Assembly (NCBI RefSeq): GCF_044466355.1
Contig: NZ_JBITMQ010000029.1
Span: 1-52,661, forward strand
From: Actinophytocola sp044466355
GTDB lineage: Bacteria > Actinomycetota > Actinomycetes > Mycobacteriales > Pseudonocardiaceae
Direction of reading: 5' to 3'
Length of the DNA: 52,661 nt
The position numbers and the translations under genes were made by a program. Under the pieces are notes generated by a model, which saw nothing but the letters and a program-made list of their open reading frames with translations, had not been told where the DNA came from and did not search any database. Below, one piece after another: positions 16,025-25,237 of this stretch. How positions within the stretch are numbered: position 1 is the stretch's first letter; the number at the start of each line of letters is the position of its first letter.

Positions 16025-17076
16025 GTGCCGACACTGGGGATGTTCGAGGACGACGACTACCTCGCGGAGTCGGGCACGCTCGTCGTGCGTGACGCCGGTG
16101 CGCGCGAGCAGCGGGGCCCGTTCAGCCAGCACGGTTCGGATGTGCAGCCGTGCGGCACGATCGTGCGTACCGGCAACGGGTGGCTGGAGGGCGCGGCGGG
16201 TCCTGGTCCGGACGTGGTGCGCATCGAGGTGCACGACTCGGCCCCGGACGACGACTTCGCCGAGCGGATGTCGTGGACATCCCGTACCGGAGCCTGTCCG
16301 GCGAGGATCGGCTCGACTACACGACCGGCGGGTCGGGCGCGGACGTCCTCCCGCTCGCCGGTGCGGACGCCTACCGCGTGCGGGTGACCAGGCGGCCGGT
16401 CGGCGAGGACGCGTGGGGCGATCGCTGGTTGCTCCGGTTCTGGCGGGCCGAGCCGGTTCCGCCGCGGTGGTGGAAACGGCGCGACATCGCCGTGCGGGCG
16501 GCCGATCCCGGCTGGCTCAGCATGTTCAGTTTCGAGTTCGGCGACCTGTTGCGGGCCGTGGACGGGGCGCGCGAGGACCTCGGCGAGGCGACGCTCGAGT
16601 CGCTGCGGCGGTTCGGTGTCCAGTGGCACCGGGGCGCCGACTGGCTGGACCGGCCGCTGTCCGCCCGGGTGCCGGTGCTGATGCACCCGTCGGACGTCGC
16701 CCGGCAGCTCGGGATGCCGGAGCCGGGCACGCTGGCCGAGACGCTGGACGTGTTCGTCGCCGTCGGCGCGCTGGTCGAGGACGAGGGCGGCTACCGCACG
16801 CCCGCCACGGCACGGTACCCGGAGGACGTGCTCGACATGTCCGCGAGGGACGGGGACCGGCTCGTCTCGCAGCGCGACAACGACCGGTTCGCCGCCTACG
16901 CGGCGGATCTGGTGGCCGTCGCGTTGTGGCACGGCACGACCCAAACGCTCACCGATCTCGCCGAGCGCACGCTCGTGCCGGCAGACGACGTTCGTGCCGC
17001 GCTCGAGTGGGCCGTGCGGCGCCGGTTCCTCCGCGTCGACGGCTCGCTCGACGCGACGTTCACCATGACGCTGTAG
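16025..17076 (+). pseudogene. Unknown protein gene broken by a frameshift
   Basis: The first part reads from GTG 16025 (PTLGMFEDDDYLAES...) to about 16263, and the rest continues in another frame from about 16265 (DVVDIPYRSLSGEDRL...) to 17076. Joining them needs one base lost or two gained near 16263-16270. The combined product is about 350 residues with a polar N-terminal part and a C-terminal region resembling winged-helix repeats (LTDLAERTLVPADDVRAALEWAVRRRFLRVDG). I do not recognise the family. It lies 14 bp after mtnD and may belong to that operon. Sequencing error is as likely as real decay. Confidence 0.6.
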
Positions 17077-17081
17077 GCGGT

Positions 17082-17813
17082 TCAGCGCGACAGCCTCGCC
17101 GCGGCGACCAGTTCGACGGTCACGAGGACGGCGATGCCCTCGATCGCCAGCAGCGCGATCAGCACCAGCAGCTGCGTCGCACCCGCCTGGATCGGGGTGC
17201 CGCCGCCGAGGAGGATGCCGACGAAAGTGCCCGGCAGGGTGACGAGCCCGACCGTGCGGGTCTGGTCCAGGGCGGGCACGAGCGCCTGCCCGGCGGTCGG
17301 CCGCACGATCAGCCGTGCGGCGTCGGCGTCACGGAAGCCCAACGCGAGCGCCGCCTCGTACTCGCCGTGACGTGTGGTCAGCTCGTCCAGTGCGCGCCTG
17401 CCCGCCAGGGACGTCGCGGTCATGGCACCGCCGATGAGGATGCCCGCGATCGGGATGATCGCCACCGGTTCGTACGGGACCAGGCGGGTGGCCAACAGAA
17501 GCCCGAGAACCGGCGCCACCCCGGCCGCGATGGCGACGGCCGCCCACCGACCATGGTGTGCCTTCGTGATCCGCCGAGCCGAGGTGATCGTCGCGATACC
17601 GAACATGAGCACCACGAACGCCGCGGTGAGCCACCCGTTGCGCAGGACGACCACGATCACGAAGCTGACCGCCCCGAGCTGCCCGACCGCCCGCGCCGCA
17701 GCCGTCACAACCGGCCACCACGACCCCAGCCTCCCAACCCCGACCGCGACGGCACCAACGACCGTGAGCAGCACCAACACCCCAGCCAACGGCCACCCGA
17801 TCACGACATCCAC
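17082..17813 (-). CDS. ABC transporter permease, FetB/UPF0014-like
   Basis: A 243-residue protein with about seven membrane helices of the UPF0014 (FetB) family, whose Escherichia member works with FetA in iron export. Recognisable segments are FGIATITSARRITKAHHG, PIAGILIGGAMTATSLAGRR, LALGFRDADAARLIVRPTAGQALVPALDQTRTVGLVTLPGTFVGILLGGG. The long upstream extension is repeat-derived, so the start is placed at GTG 17813. No FetA-type ATPase lies beside it here. It is divergent from the DUF6351 gene, with the 22-bp repeat array between. Confidence 0.8.
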   Translation of the reverse strand: MDVVIGWPLAGVLVLLTVVGAVAVGVGRLGSWWPVVTAAARAVGQLGAVSFVIVVVLRNGWLTAAFVVLMFGIATITSARRITKAHHGRWAAVAIAAGVAPVLGLLLATRLVPYEPVAIIPIAGILIGGAMTATSLAGRRALDELTTRHGEYEAALALGFRDADAARLIVRPTAGQALVPALDQTRTVGLVTLPGTFVGILLGGGTPIQAGATQLLVLIALLAIEGIAVLVTVELVAAARLSR

Positions 17814-17860
17814 CCCCACAACATCGCACACCGACCCCACCCACGAACCCCGAACAAACC

Positions 17861-18281
17861 CCGCGAGTCGCGCCCCCAAACCCAGCGAGTCGCGCCCCAG
17901 GCCACCGCGAGTCGCGCGCTCGGGCACCGCGAGTCGCGCGCTCGGGCACCGCGAGTCGCGCGCTCAAACACGGCGAGTCGCGCGCTCGGGCACCGCGAGT
18001 CGCGCGCCAGCACACAACGAGTTGTACGTTTCGTGCGCATCGGCTGGGCGGGAAATCTGCACGAGATCGACAACTCGCACCGTGTGAGGGCGCGACTCGC
18101 GATGTTCTGGCGCGCGACTCGCGGGGATCTGGGGGCCGCTGCTCGCGGATGCCTGGGTGCGTGACTCGCGGTGTTGTCGCGCGCGACTCGCTGTGCCTGG
18201 GGGCGCGACTCGCCGTGTTTGGGGGCGCGACTCGCTGTGCCTGGGGGCGTGACTCGCTATGTTCTGGAACGTGACTCGCGG
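17861..18281. repeat. 22-bp-period palindromic repeat array
   Basis: Left arm: GAGTCGCGC at 17865, 17887, 17909, 17931, 17953, 17975 and 17997, then diverged GAGTTGTAC at 18019, each exactly 22 bp apart. Right arm: inverted copies (GCGCGACTC and variants) ending at 18076, 18098, 18120, 18144, 18167, 18189, 18211, 18233, 18255 and 18277. The first three mirror pairs share one centre at about 18047; later ones are offset by 2-3 bases. Each half-site contains the odd palindrome GCGA-G-TCGC. The centre forms a further imperfect hairpin (GAGTTGT...ACAACTC). It fills the divergent promoter region of the FetB-like and DUF6351 genes. Confidence 0.9.
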
Positions 18282-18308
18282 GTGTTGACCGGTGCATAGG
18301 ATCTTCGT

Positions 18309-20377
18309 GTGAATCGGTTCCCCACTCGTGTTGCCGTCGTCGTGTCCGCCGCCGCGCTTGGTGTGACAGGTGTTACGGCTTCCGCTGTCGCTCCGCCCGG
18401 TCTGTCGCTGACGGTCGAGTCCAACACCAGGGCCGAGTTCGTGAGCGGCGGTGACGTGCTGGTCCGTGTCGGGCGTGCCGACGGGGTGCGCGTGCACAGC
18501 AACGGGCGTGACGTCACCGATGCGTTCACCCGCCAGCCGGACGGTTCGCTGCTCGGCGTGGTCGACGGACTGCGCGACGGTCGCAACACGATCACGGCAG
18601 ACGCGAGCCGCGGCGGGCGCGCGACCCTGCGTCTGGTGAACCACCCGCGTTCGGGCCCGGTGTTCTCGGGTCGGCAGCAGGAGCCGTTCTACTGCCAGAC
18701 CGAGGTGTTCGGCCTCGCGCCGGCGCAGCAGCCGTTGTGCGAGGCGCCGACCGAGGTCACCTACTCGTACCGGACCACAGCCGGCCAGTTCGTCCCGATG
18801 GCCGACCCGGCGGACCGGCCTGCTGACCTCGCGACCGCGTCCGTCGGCGGCGTGACGATGCCGTACGTCGTGCGGGTCGAGACCGGCGTGATCGACCGCG
18901 CCGTCTACCGGATCGCGGCGCTGTACGACGGCACCGACCCGTCGCCGGTGGCGCCCGAACGAGGGTGGAACGGCAGGCTCGTCTACAACTTCGGCGGCGG
19001 CTGCAACGGCGGCTACCGGCAGGGTGGCACGACGGCGCCCGTGCAGGACGACCTGTTCCTGTCGCAGGGCTACGCCGTCGCGTCGTCCACGCTGAACGTG
19101 CTCGACAACAACTGCAGCCCGGTCATCTCGGCCGAGGCCGCGATGATGGTCAAGGAGCACTTCCAGGAGACGTACGGCCCGGCACAGCACACCATCGGCT
19201 GGGGCGGCTCCGGCGGCGGCATCCAGCAGTACGACATCGCCGACGCCTACCCGGGCATCCTCGACGGCATCATCCCCGGCATCTCCTATCCGGACCCGCT
19301 GACCACGATGGGCCCGGTCACCGACTGCGGCCTGCTCAACGCGTACTTCGCCAAGGGCGGCTTCTCCCCGGAGCAGCAGCGCGCGGTGTCCGGCTACATC
19401 TCCTACAACACGTGCCTGTCCTGGCAGGCCACGTTCCTCAGCAGGGCCACGGCGACCGGCAGCTGCGACCCGATCATCCCCGTCGAGACCCGCTGGCACG
19501 AGACGACCAACCCCGACGGGCTGCGCTGCGGCGCGGCCGAGCAGTGGGTGAACCAGCTGGGCCGCGACCCGCGCACCGGGTTCGTCCGCGCCGTACTGGA
19601 CAACGTCGGCGTGCAGTACGGCCTGCGGGCGCTGGAGGACGGCGCGATTACGCCCGCGCAGTTCGCGGCGCTGAACGCGGGCGTCGGCGGCTACGACCAC
19701 GCGGGCCGCCCGATCCCGACCCGCACCACGGCCGACCCGCGCGGCCTCTTCGCCGCCTACGGCGCCGACCTGGTCAACAGCGCGGGACTCGGTTTGCGGT
19801 ACACGCCGATCATCGACCAGCGCACCTACCTGGACCGGGTCACGCCGCTCGCGGACATCCACACCGCCGAGATGTCCTACGTGATGCGCGACCGCCTGCA
19901 CACCCAGAACGGCACGCACGCGAACCAGGTGATCATCGAGTCCTCCCCGGACCCGGCGCAGGCGGCCGCGGCGGCGCGGTACCAGCTGGACGCCATGGAC
20001 CGCTGGCTGACCGCGATCGACGGCGACGATTCCCGCCGCGACCAGGCGCGGAAGGTCATCGCGAACAGGCCGGCCGACCTCACCGACGGCTGCTACGTGT
20101 CGGCGACCGAACGGATCAGCGAGCCGCTGACCTACCCGTCGGGTGGCCGGTGCGGGCAGCTGTACCCGATCGGCGCGAACCCGCGTCTGGTCGCGGGCGA
20201 GGACCTGTCGATGACCACGGTCAAGTGCAGGCTCACGCCGCTGGACTTCGACGACTACCCGGTCACGTTCACCGAGGCCGAGAAGGCGTTGCTGCGCAAG
20301 GCCTTCCCGACCGGTGTGTGCGACTGGTCCCGCAAGGGCATCAGCGAACGCGACCCGCGCGGAACCTGGCAGACGTA

Positions 20378-20381
<4 letters not shown>
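18309..20381 (+). CDS. Secreted DUF6351-type alpha/beta-hydrolase-like protein
   Basis: A 690-residue protein with a signal peptide (basic start RFPTR, hydrophobic VAVVVSAAALGVTGVTASAVA). I assign it to the DUF6351/tannase-like group from YNFGGGCNGGYRQG, a nucleophile-elbow-like GWGGSGGG with Ser301, and the surrounding QQYDIADAYPGILDGIIPGISYPDP. Multiple cysteines suggest disulfides, consistent with export. It may hydrolyse esters outside the cell; the substrate is unknown. GTG start preceded by AGGATC. Its stop overlaps the convergent VOC gene by 4 bp. Confidence 0.75.
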
Positions 20382-20770
<389 letters not shown>

Positions 20771-20779
20771 GGAGTCCTC

Positions 20780-21055
20780 TCAGGTGCGCAGCCATCGCGT
20801 GACGATGTGCCGCAGCGGTTCGGTGTTCAGGTCGTGGAACTTGTAGCGGCCCTCGCGCCGCGAACGGACCAGGTCGGCGGCCTCCAGCACGGCGAGGTGC
20901 TGGCTGACCGCCTGGCGGGACATTCCGAGACCGTGGTCGGTGGCCAGCCGTGCACAGATCTCGAACAGGGTTTGGCCGTCCCGTTCCGCGAGGCCGTCGA
21001 GGATGCGCCTGCGGGTGGGGTCGGCCAGTGCTTTGAAGAGGTCGTCTTCGTCCAC
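20780..21055 (-). CDS. ArsR-family repressor, probably leaderless
   Basis: A 91-residue winged-helix regulator: DLFKALADPTRRRILDGL, then recognition helix MSRQAVSQHLAVLEAADLV and the wing SRREGRYKFHDL. It has no metal-binding cysteine pair near the recognition helix, so it is the non-metal type often paired with VOC or activator-of-Hsp90-like genes. Of three possible starts I choose GTG 21055 because a good promoter (TTGATA, 18 bp, TATGCT) would begin transcription exactly there, and the product then starts DEDDLFKAL like its relatives. Operon with the VOC gene. Confidence 0.85.
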   Translation of the reverse strand: MDEDDLFKALADPTRRRILDGLAERDGQTLFEICARLATDHGLGMSRQAVSQHLAVLEAADLVRSRREGRYKFHDLNTEPLRHIVTRWLRT

Positions 21056-21062
21056 GACAGAC

Positions 21063-21089
21063 AGCATAGGCAAGTGGCGACTTGCCTAT
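21063..21089 (-). promoter_or_regulatory. ArsR promoter with embedded perfect operator
   Basis: Perfect 10-bp arms ATAGGCAAGT (21066-21075) and ACTTGCCTAT (21080-21089), spacer GGCG. On the minus strand TTGATA (-35) and TATGCT (-10) are 18 bp apart and the operator lies across both, so a bound repressor would block polymerase. Seven bases after TATGCT is GTG 21055. Confidence 0.75.
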
Positions 21090-21484
21090 CAAGTCGAGAG
21101 CCCGTTCATCAGCAGGGTGAGCAGCTGGTCGGCTTGGGCGCCGCTGTTCTCGGCGGCCCAGGCGATGGCGCCGCCGGTGCCGCCATCAGTCAGTCCGCAG
21201 GGGACCAGCGCGACGGCGTACTCGCGGACGGCCGCGGCGAACGTCGAGGTGGAGAGCGTGACCGTGCCGGCGAAGGCGAGGTGGCGCGGGGAGACGCCGA
21301 CCGGGATCGAGGGCCCGACGACGGTCCGGTGCCCGAGCCGGGCGGCGACCCGCGCCGCGATCTGTTCGGCACGGATCAGGTCGGTGGCGAGCGGCATCCC
21401 GGGCCCGTGCTGCTCGAACGCGCCGGCGGGGATGATGACGACGGTCCCGGTGGCAGCGGCGTGCGTGGCCTCGACGGTCGCCAT
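21089..21484 (-). pseudogene. Creatininase-family protein, shortened
   Basis: A 131-residue reading frame whose first 85 residues resemble creatininase/MftE-type amidohydrolases: IIPAGAFEQHGPGMPLATDLIRAE carries the EQHGxHLPxxTD metal-binding signature in altered form, and GVSPRHLAFAGTVTLS is the next block. The central NGHGGN region and much of the C-terminal half are missing; the tail (LVPCGLTDGGTGG...) does not continue the family. Normal length is about 240 residues. It abuts the 114-bp repeat cluster, so this is probably a decayed gene. Confidence 0.6.
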
Positions 21485-21532
21485 CTCACCAAGCCGGACG
21501 ACTGTCCCATCGGCACGGTCCGCACCCCGATT

Positions 21533-22345
21533 CCCGTCGGTCCTGCCCGGTAGGCTGGAAATCGGGGGACCCCCGAGGCGCGCGAATGGGACTTTCGCTC
21601 GGGGTGCGTTGGGGTTGTTGTGTTCGAGGGCCGTTTGCGGTCCGTTTGTGTCGGTGCTGTTCGGTAGGCTCGATGTCAGGGGGTCCCCTGGCCGTGCGGA
21701 TGGGACTTTCGTTCGGGGATTATCCGAGGTGTTGTGGTTGAGGCCTGTTTCGGGCCCTTTTTCTGTCGGTCCCGCCCGGTAGAGTGGAAATCGGGGGACC
21801 CCCGGAGTCCCGGTAGATCCGGGACACGGTGGGCTGGGAGATCTCGAACAGATCGGCCAGCATGGTCTGGGCGGCGTTGGACGGCAGCAGCACCAGGGTG
21901 AGCACCACCCGCCGGTACAACCCCAGCACCGGACGGCGTCCCCGCTTCGTTACGGGCAGGACCTGGTTGATCCGGGCGACCAGCTCCTGGATCAGAGCGT
22001 GATCAAGACCCGTCGTAGACTCGTACCGCAACAGCCCCGCCCTGGTCAGTCGTGTTCTGTGGAAGGAAACGATCCTAACCAGGCGGGGCTGTTGCGCTAC
22101 CAACAAGATCAACACTTCTGAATAACGCTCCGCGAATGGGACTTTCGTTCGGGGCGATACGGTTTCGTTGTGGTTTGGCGGTTTTCGGGGTTCGGTGTTG
22201 TCGGTGTCCGCCGCTAGACTTGAGATCAGGGGTCCCCCTGGCGGGCGGATGGGACTTTCGTTCGGGGTTCGCCTGTTCGGGTGGGGACAGGTGGGGGTTT
22301 TCGCGATTTCTCGTCGGTGGGTGCCGTTACGCTGGATTTCGGGGG
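21533..22345 (+). repeat. Cluster 2: five 114-bp-family repeat units, one split by an IS fragment
   Basis: Units start at 21535, 21649, 21774, 22199 and 22312. Spacings are 114, 125, 425 and 113 bp; the 425 gap holds about 311 bp of inserted transposon. Motifs are TGTCGGT (or CGTCGGT)-N9-TANNNT, a G/C palindrome, and ATGGGACTTTCGTTCGGGG (the last unit lacks the tail). The unit at 22198 (TTGTCGGTG-N8-TAGACT) matches the RecA-NDp consensus perfectly. Same family and orientation as cluster 1. It lies between the decayed creatininase and GntR genes. Confidence 0.85.
21806..22130 (-). mobile_element. Transposase N-terminal fragment inserted in a repeat unit
   Basis: The minus strand encodes the first roughly 100 residues of a DDE transposase of the IS5-like HTH type (LTRAGLLRYESTTGLDHALIQELVARINQV..., then LFEISQPTVSRIYRD). 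The frame then runs into repeat DNA, so the catalytic domain is absent. The repeat sequence resumes on each side (...GGGGGACCCCCGGAG / CGCGAATGGGACTTTCG), showing insertion after the repeat existed. An inverted repeat (CAACAGCCCCGCC and GGCGGGGCTGTTG, about 22028-22095) lies in the 5' part and may be the element's end structure. Confidence 0.75.
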
Positions 22346-22361
22346 CCGGAGGCGTCCGTGG

Positions 22362-22888
22362 TCATGGGGTGCCGAATTTCGCCGTCTCGATCGCGGTGCG
22401 GATCGACTCCAGGTGTGTCCTTGTCAGGGTTTCCGCGGCCTGCGGGTCGCCGTCGCGGATGGCGGCCAGGATCTGCACGTGCAGCAGCGCTTCCATCGAC
22501 TCCTCCAGGAGCCGGTTGCCGCTCGCCGCTGCCAGTGCCACGTGGAAGTGCACGGCCGGCCGGGTCTCGCCCGCCGGGGGGTGCGGTGCGTTGGTGACCG
22601 CGGCTTTCAGGCGGGTCAGCGCCGCCGCGCCACGGGTTCTCGCCGCCGCGGCCGCGATCGCCGGTTCCAGGACCCGCGAGATGCCGGTGCCCACGTACGT
22701 GCCCGACCCGTGCCGGAACTCCACGATGCCTGTCGCCTCCAGGCGGCGCAGCGCTTCCCGGACGGTCGGGGTGGTCACGTCGAAACGTTTGGCCAGGTCG
22801 CGGGACGACGCCGCGCCGCGCCCAGCACCAGCTGCTCGTCGCGGATGATCTCGACGGTGGTGTCCGCCAAGCGCTCCGACAGACTCAC
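22362..22888 (-). pseudogene. GntR/FadR-family regulator, frameshifted
   Basis: GTG 22888 opens a GntR-type N-terminus (SLSERLADTTVEIIRDEQLVLGAA) that hits a frameshift between 22816 and 22811. The other frame continues SSRDLAKRFDVTTPTVREALRRLEATGIVEFRHGSGTYVG, the rest of the winged helix. The FCD ligand domain follows but is short: about 30-40 residues seem missing between EALLHVQ and ILAAIRDGDPQAAE. Two defects suggest true decay rather than only a base-call error. It is divergent from the NDH-2 gene. Confidence 0.75.
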
Positions 22889-22897
22889 AAAGTGACT
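22883..22897. promoter_or_regulatory. Possible GntR operator at the broken GntR start
   Basis: Near-palindrome ACTCAC-AAA-GTGACT (one mismatch per arm) overlaps the GTG start of the GntR remnant and lies 50 bp before the NDH-2 ATG. The position suits an autoregulatory site. With the regulator broken it may be a relic. Confidence 0.35.
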
Positions 22898-22947
22898 AAA
22901 TCAGTTGATGAGTTTTGCTGTGAAGGTATCCGGGGAACGATGGGGGC

Positions 22948-24273
22948 ATGCCATCCACGCGAGTCGTCATCGTCGGAGGCGGATTCGCCGGGTTCGAAAC
23001 GGCGCGCTCGTTGCTCAAGGCGCTGCCCCCGGACTCGGACACCGAGATCGTCCTCGTCAACCCGACCGACTACTTCCTCTACCTGCCGCTGCTCCCCGAG
23101 GTCGCGGCCGCGGTCATCGACCCCAGGCGGGTGACCGTGTCGCTGCCCGCCGCGCTGCCCGGCGTCCGGTTGGCGCTCGGCACCGTTGACAAGATCGACC
23201 TCGACCGCCGGGCCGTCACCTACACCGACCCCGAGGGCCGCGACCACGAACTCACCTACGACCGGCTCGTCCTTGCCGCGGGCAGCGTCAACAAGCTCCT
23301 GCCCATCCCGGGCGTCGCCGAGCACGCGCACGGGTTCCGCGGCGTGCCCGAGGCGCTCTACCTGCGCGACCACGTCATCCGCCAGATCGAGCTGGCCGCC
23401 GCGACCGACGACCAGGCCCAACGCGACGCCCGCTGCACGTTCGTGGTCGTCGGCGCCGGCTACACCGGGACCGAGGTCGCCGCGCAGGGGCCGCTGTTCA
23501 CCACGGTCATCGCCGACCGGCACCCCGAGCTGCGGGACCAGAAGATCCGCTGGCTCCTGCTCGACATCGCGCCGAAGGTGCTGCCCGAGCTGCATCCTCG
23601 GCTGTCGAAGGCCGCCGACAAGGTACTGCGGTCCCGCGGTGTCGAGGTCCGGATGGGCGACACCGTCGAGGAGGCCACCGCCGACGGCGTGAAGCTCAGG
23701 AGCGGCGAGGTCGTGTGCACCCGCTCGCTGGTGTGGTGCGTCGGGGTGCGGCCCGACCCGGTCGTCGAGTCGGCCGGGCTGGAGACGCAGAAGGGGCGCG
23801 TCGTCGTCGAACCGACGCTGGTGGTGCCCGGACATCCGGACGTGTTCGCCTGCGGCGACGCGGCCGCCGTGCCCGACCTGACCCGGCCCGGGCAGATCAC
23901 CACGATGACCGCGCAGCACGCGTCCCGGCAGGGCAAGCTCGCCGGGCGCAACGTCGCCGCGTCGCTCACCGGCGGCAAGCTCCGCAGGTACAAGCACCAC
24001 GACCTGGGTTTCGTCGTCGACCTCGGTGGCGTGCAGGCCGCGGCCAACCCGATGAGGGTTCCGCTCGCCGGGTTCCCGGCGAAGGTCGTCACCCGCGGGT
24101 ACCACCTGGTCGCCATGCCCGGCAACCGCATCCGCACGGCCGTCGACTGGCTGCTGGACGCGGTGATCGGACGGCAGTCGGTCCAGCTGGGCCTGGTGCG
24201 CGCGCCGCACGTGCCGCTCGACACCGACAACCCGGAGCTGCCGAACATCCCGGGGATCACCGCGAAGAAGTGA
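22948..24273 (+). CDS. Type II NADH dehydrogenase (NDH-2 family)
   Basis: A 441-residue single-subunit FAD oxidoreductase predicted to pass electrons from NADH to quinone at the inner membrane face. The N-terminal FAD site is VVIVGGGFAGFETARSLL and the NADH site FVVVGAGYTGTEVAAQ; HPDVFACGDAAAVPD is the second FAD motif. The C-terminal region (RIRTAVDWLLDAVIGRQSVQLGL) has the amphipathic character that anchors NDH-2 to the membrane. The start has GGGGGC just upstream. Its 3' end overlaps the convergent LysR gene by 17 bp. Confidence 0.88.
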   Translation: MPSTRVVIVGGGFAGFETARSLLKALPPDSDTEIVLVNPTDYFLYLPLLPEVAAAVIDPRRVTVSLPAALPGVRLALGTVDKIDLDRRAVTYTDPEGRDHELTYDRLVLAAGSVNKLLPIPGVAEHAHGFRGVPEALYLRDHVIRQIELAAATDDQAQRDARCTFVVVGAGYTGTEVAAQGPLFTTVIADRHPELRDQKIRWLLLDIAPKVLPELHPRLSKAADKVLRSRGVEVRMGDTVEEATADGVKLRSGEVVCTRSLVWCVGVRPDPVVESAGLETQKGRVVVEPTLVVPGHPDVFACGDAAAVPDLTRPGQITTMTAQHASRQGKLAGRNVAASLTGGKLRRYKHHDLGFVVDLGGVQAAANPMRVPLAGFPAKVVTRGYHLVAMPGNRIRTAVDWLLDAVIGRQSVQLGLVRAPHVPLDTDNPELPNIPGITAKK

Positions 24274-25138
24274 CACCGCCTCGCAGTACGTGGGCGCGGA
24301 ACGCGGCGGACAGCGGCGGCAGGTCGCGGCCCGCCTGCCACGCCACGCCGATGTCGCGTTCGGACGGGACATCGGTGACCCGGAGGTGCGGCGCCGGGGA
24401 GGCCGCCTGCGGGGGTGGCAGCAATGCCACCCCCAGCCCCGCGGTGACCAGGCCGCGCAGCGTGTCGACCTCCTCGCCCTCGAAACCCACGTGCGGTGTG
24501 AACCCTGCCGCCGCGCACAGGGCCTCGGTCGTGGCACGCAGTCCGTAGCCCGGGCGCAGCAGGATGAACGTCTCGTCCGCCGCGTCCGCCAGCCGGATCT
24601 CGGCGCGGTCGGCGAGGCGGTGGTCCGGTGGGACCGCCAGGCGCAGCGGCTCGGTGAGCAGCCGCCGCCACTCGATCCCGGGCTCGCCCGGGTCGTCGCT
24701 GGTCAGCACGAGGTCCGCGGTGCCGTCGCGCAGCTCGGCGATCAGCCCCTCCTCGCCGTGCTGGCGCAACACGAACCGGGCGCGCGGGTGCTGCTCGCGG
24801 AAGCCGCGGATCACGTTCGGGACGAGCCACGTGCCGAGCGTGTGCAGGAACGCGAGCGGGATCGTGCCCGCGTCCGGGTCGACCAGCTCGCGGACCTCGC
24901 GCACGCCCTGGTCGTAGCGGTCGAGCACGGCCTCGGCATGTGCGGAGAACGCGTGCCCGGCCGGGGTGAGCCGCAGGGTGCGGCCCGTGCGCTGGAACAG
25001 CGTCGTCCCGACCTCGTGCTCGACTCGCCGGAGTGCCCGCGACAGCGCAGGCTGTGTGAGCCGGGCGCGGGCGGCGGTGTCGGTGACCGTCGCGCCGCTC
25101 GCGACTTGCTGGAACAGACGCAGTACGGCCAGATCCAT
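24257..25138 (-). CDS. LysR-family transcriptional regulator
   Basis: A 293-residue LysR regulator. N-terminal helix-turn-helix DLAVLRLFQQVASGATVTDTAARARLTQPALSRALRRVEHEVGTTLFQR, then an effector-binding domain from about residue 90 (GTIPLAFLHTLGTWLVPNVIRGF), as in activators of metabolic or efflux genes. It is divergent from poxB with a 99-bp spacer, the standard arrangement for LysR targets, so poxB is its likely target. The effector is unknown. Confidence 0.9.
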   Translation of the reverse strand: MDLAVLRLFQQVASGATVTDTAARARLTQPALSRALRRVEHEVGTTLFQRTGRTLRLTPAGHAFSAHAEAVLDRYDQGVREVRELVDPDAGTIPLAFLHTLGTWLVPNVIRGFREQHPRARFVLRQHGEEGLIAELRDGTADLVLTSDDPGEPGIEWRRLLTEPLRLAVPPDHRLADRAEIRLADAADETFILLRPGYGLRATTEALCAAAGFTPHVGFEGEEVDTLRGLVTAGLGVALLPPPQAASPAPHLRVTDVPSERDIGVAWQAGRDLPPLSAAFRAHVLRGGVTSSR

Positions 25139-25237
25139 GACCCCAGTTTATGGATTGGTTGAGAAAGCGGCATTGGACGCATGGTTCTGGCGGGCGGATG
25201 CTGGCGGTGGAACGTCGGGTGTCGGAGGGAGCGCGGG

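Noticed and set aside
17861..18281. CRISPR array
   Set aside because: The period is only 22 bp, spacers are 10-13 bp and similar to one another, orientation flips at the centre, and no cas genes are present.
22028..22095. Rho-independent terminator from the CAACAGCCCCGCC inverted repeat
   Set aside because: The arms are 40 bp apart and one lies within the transposase reading frame. More likely part of the transposon end structure.
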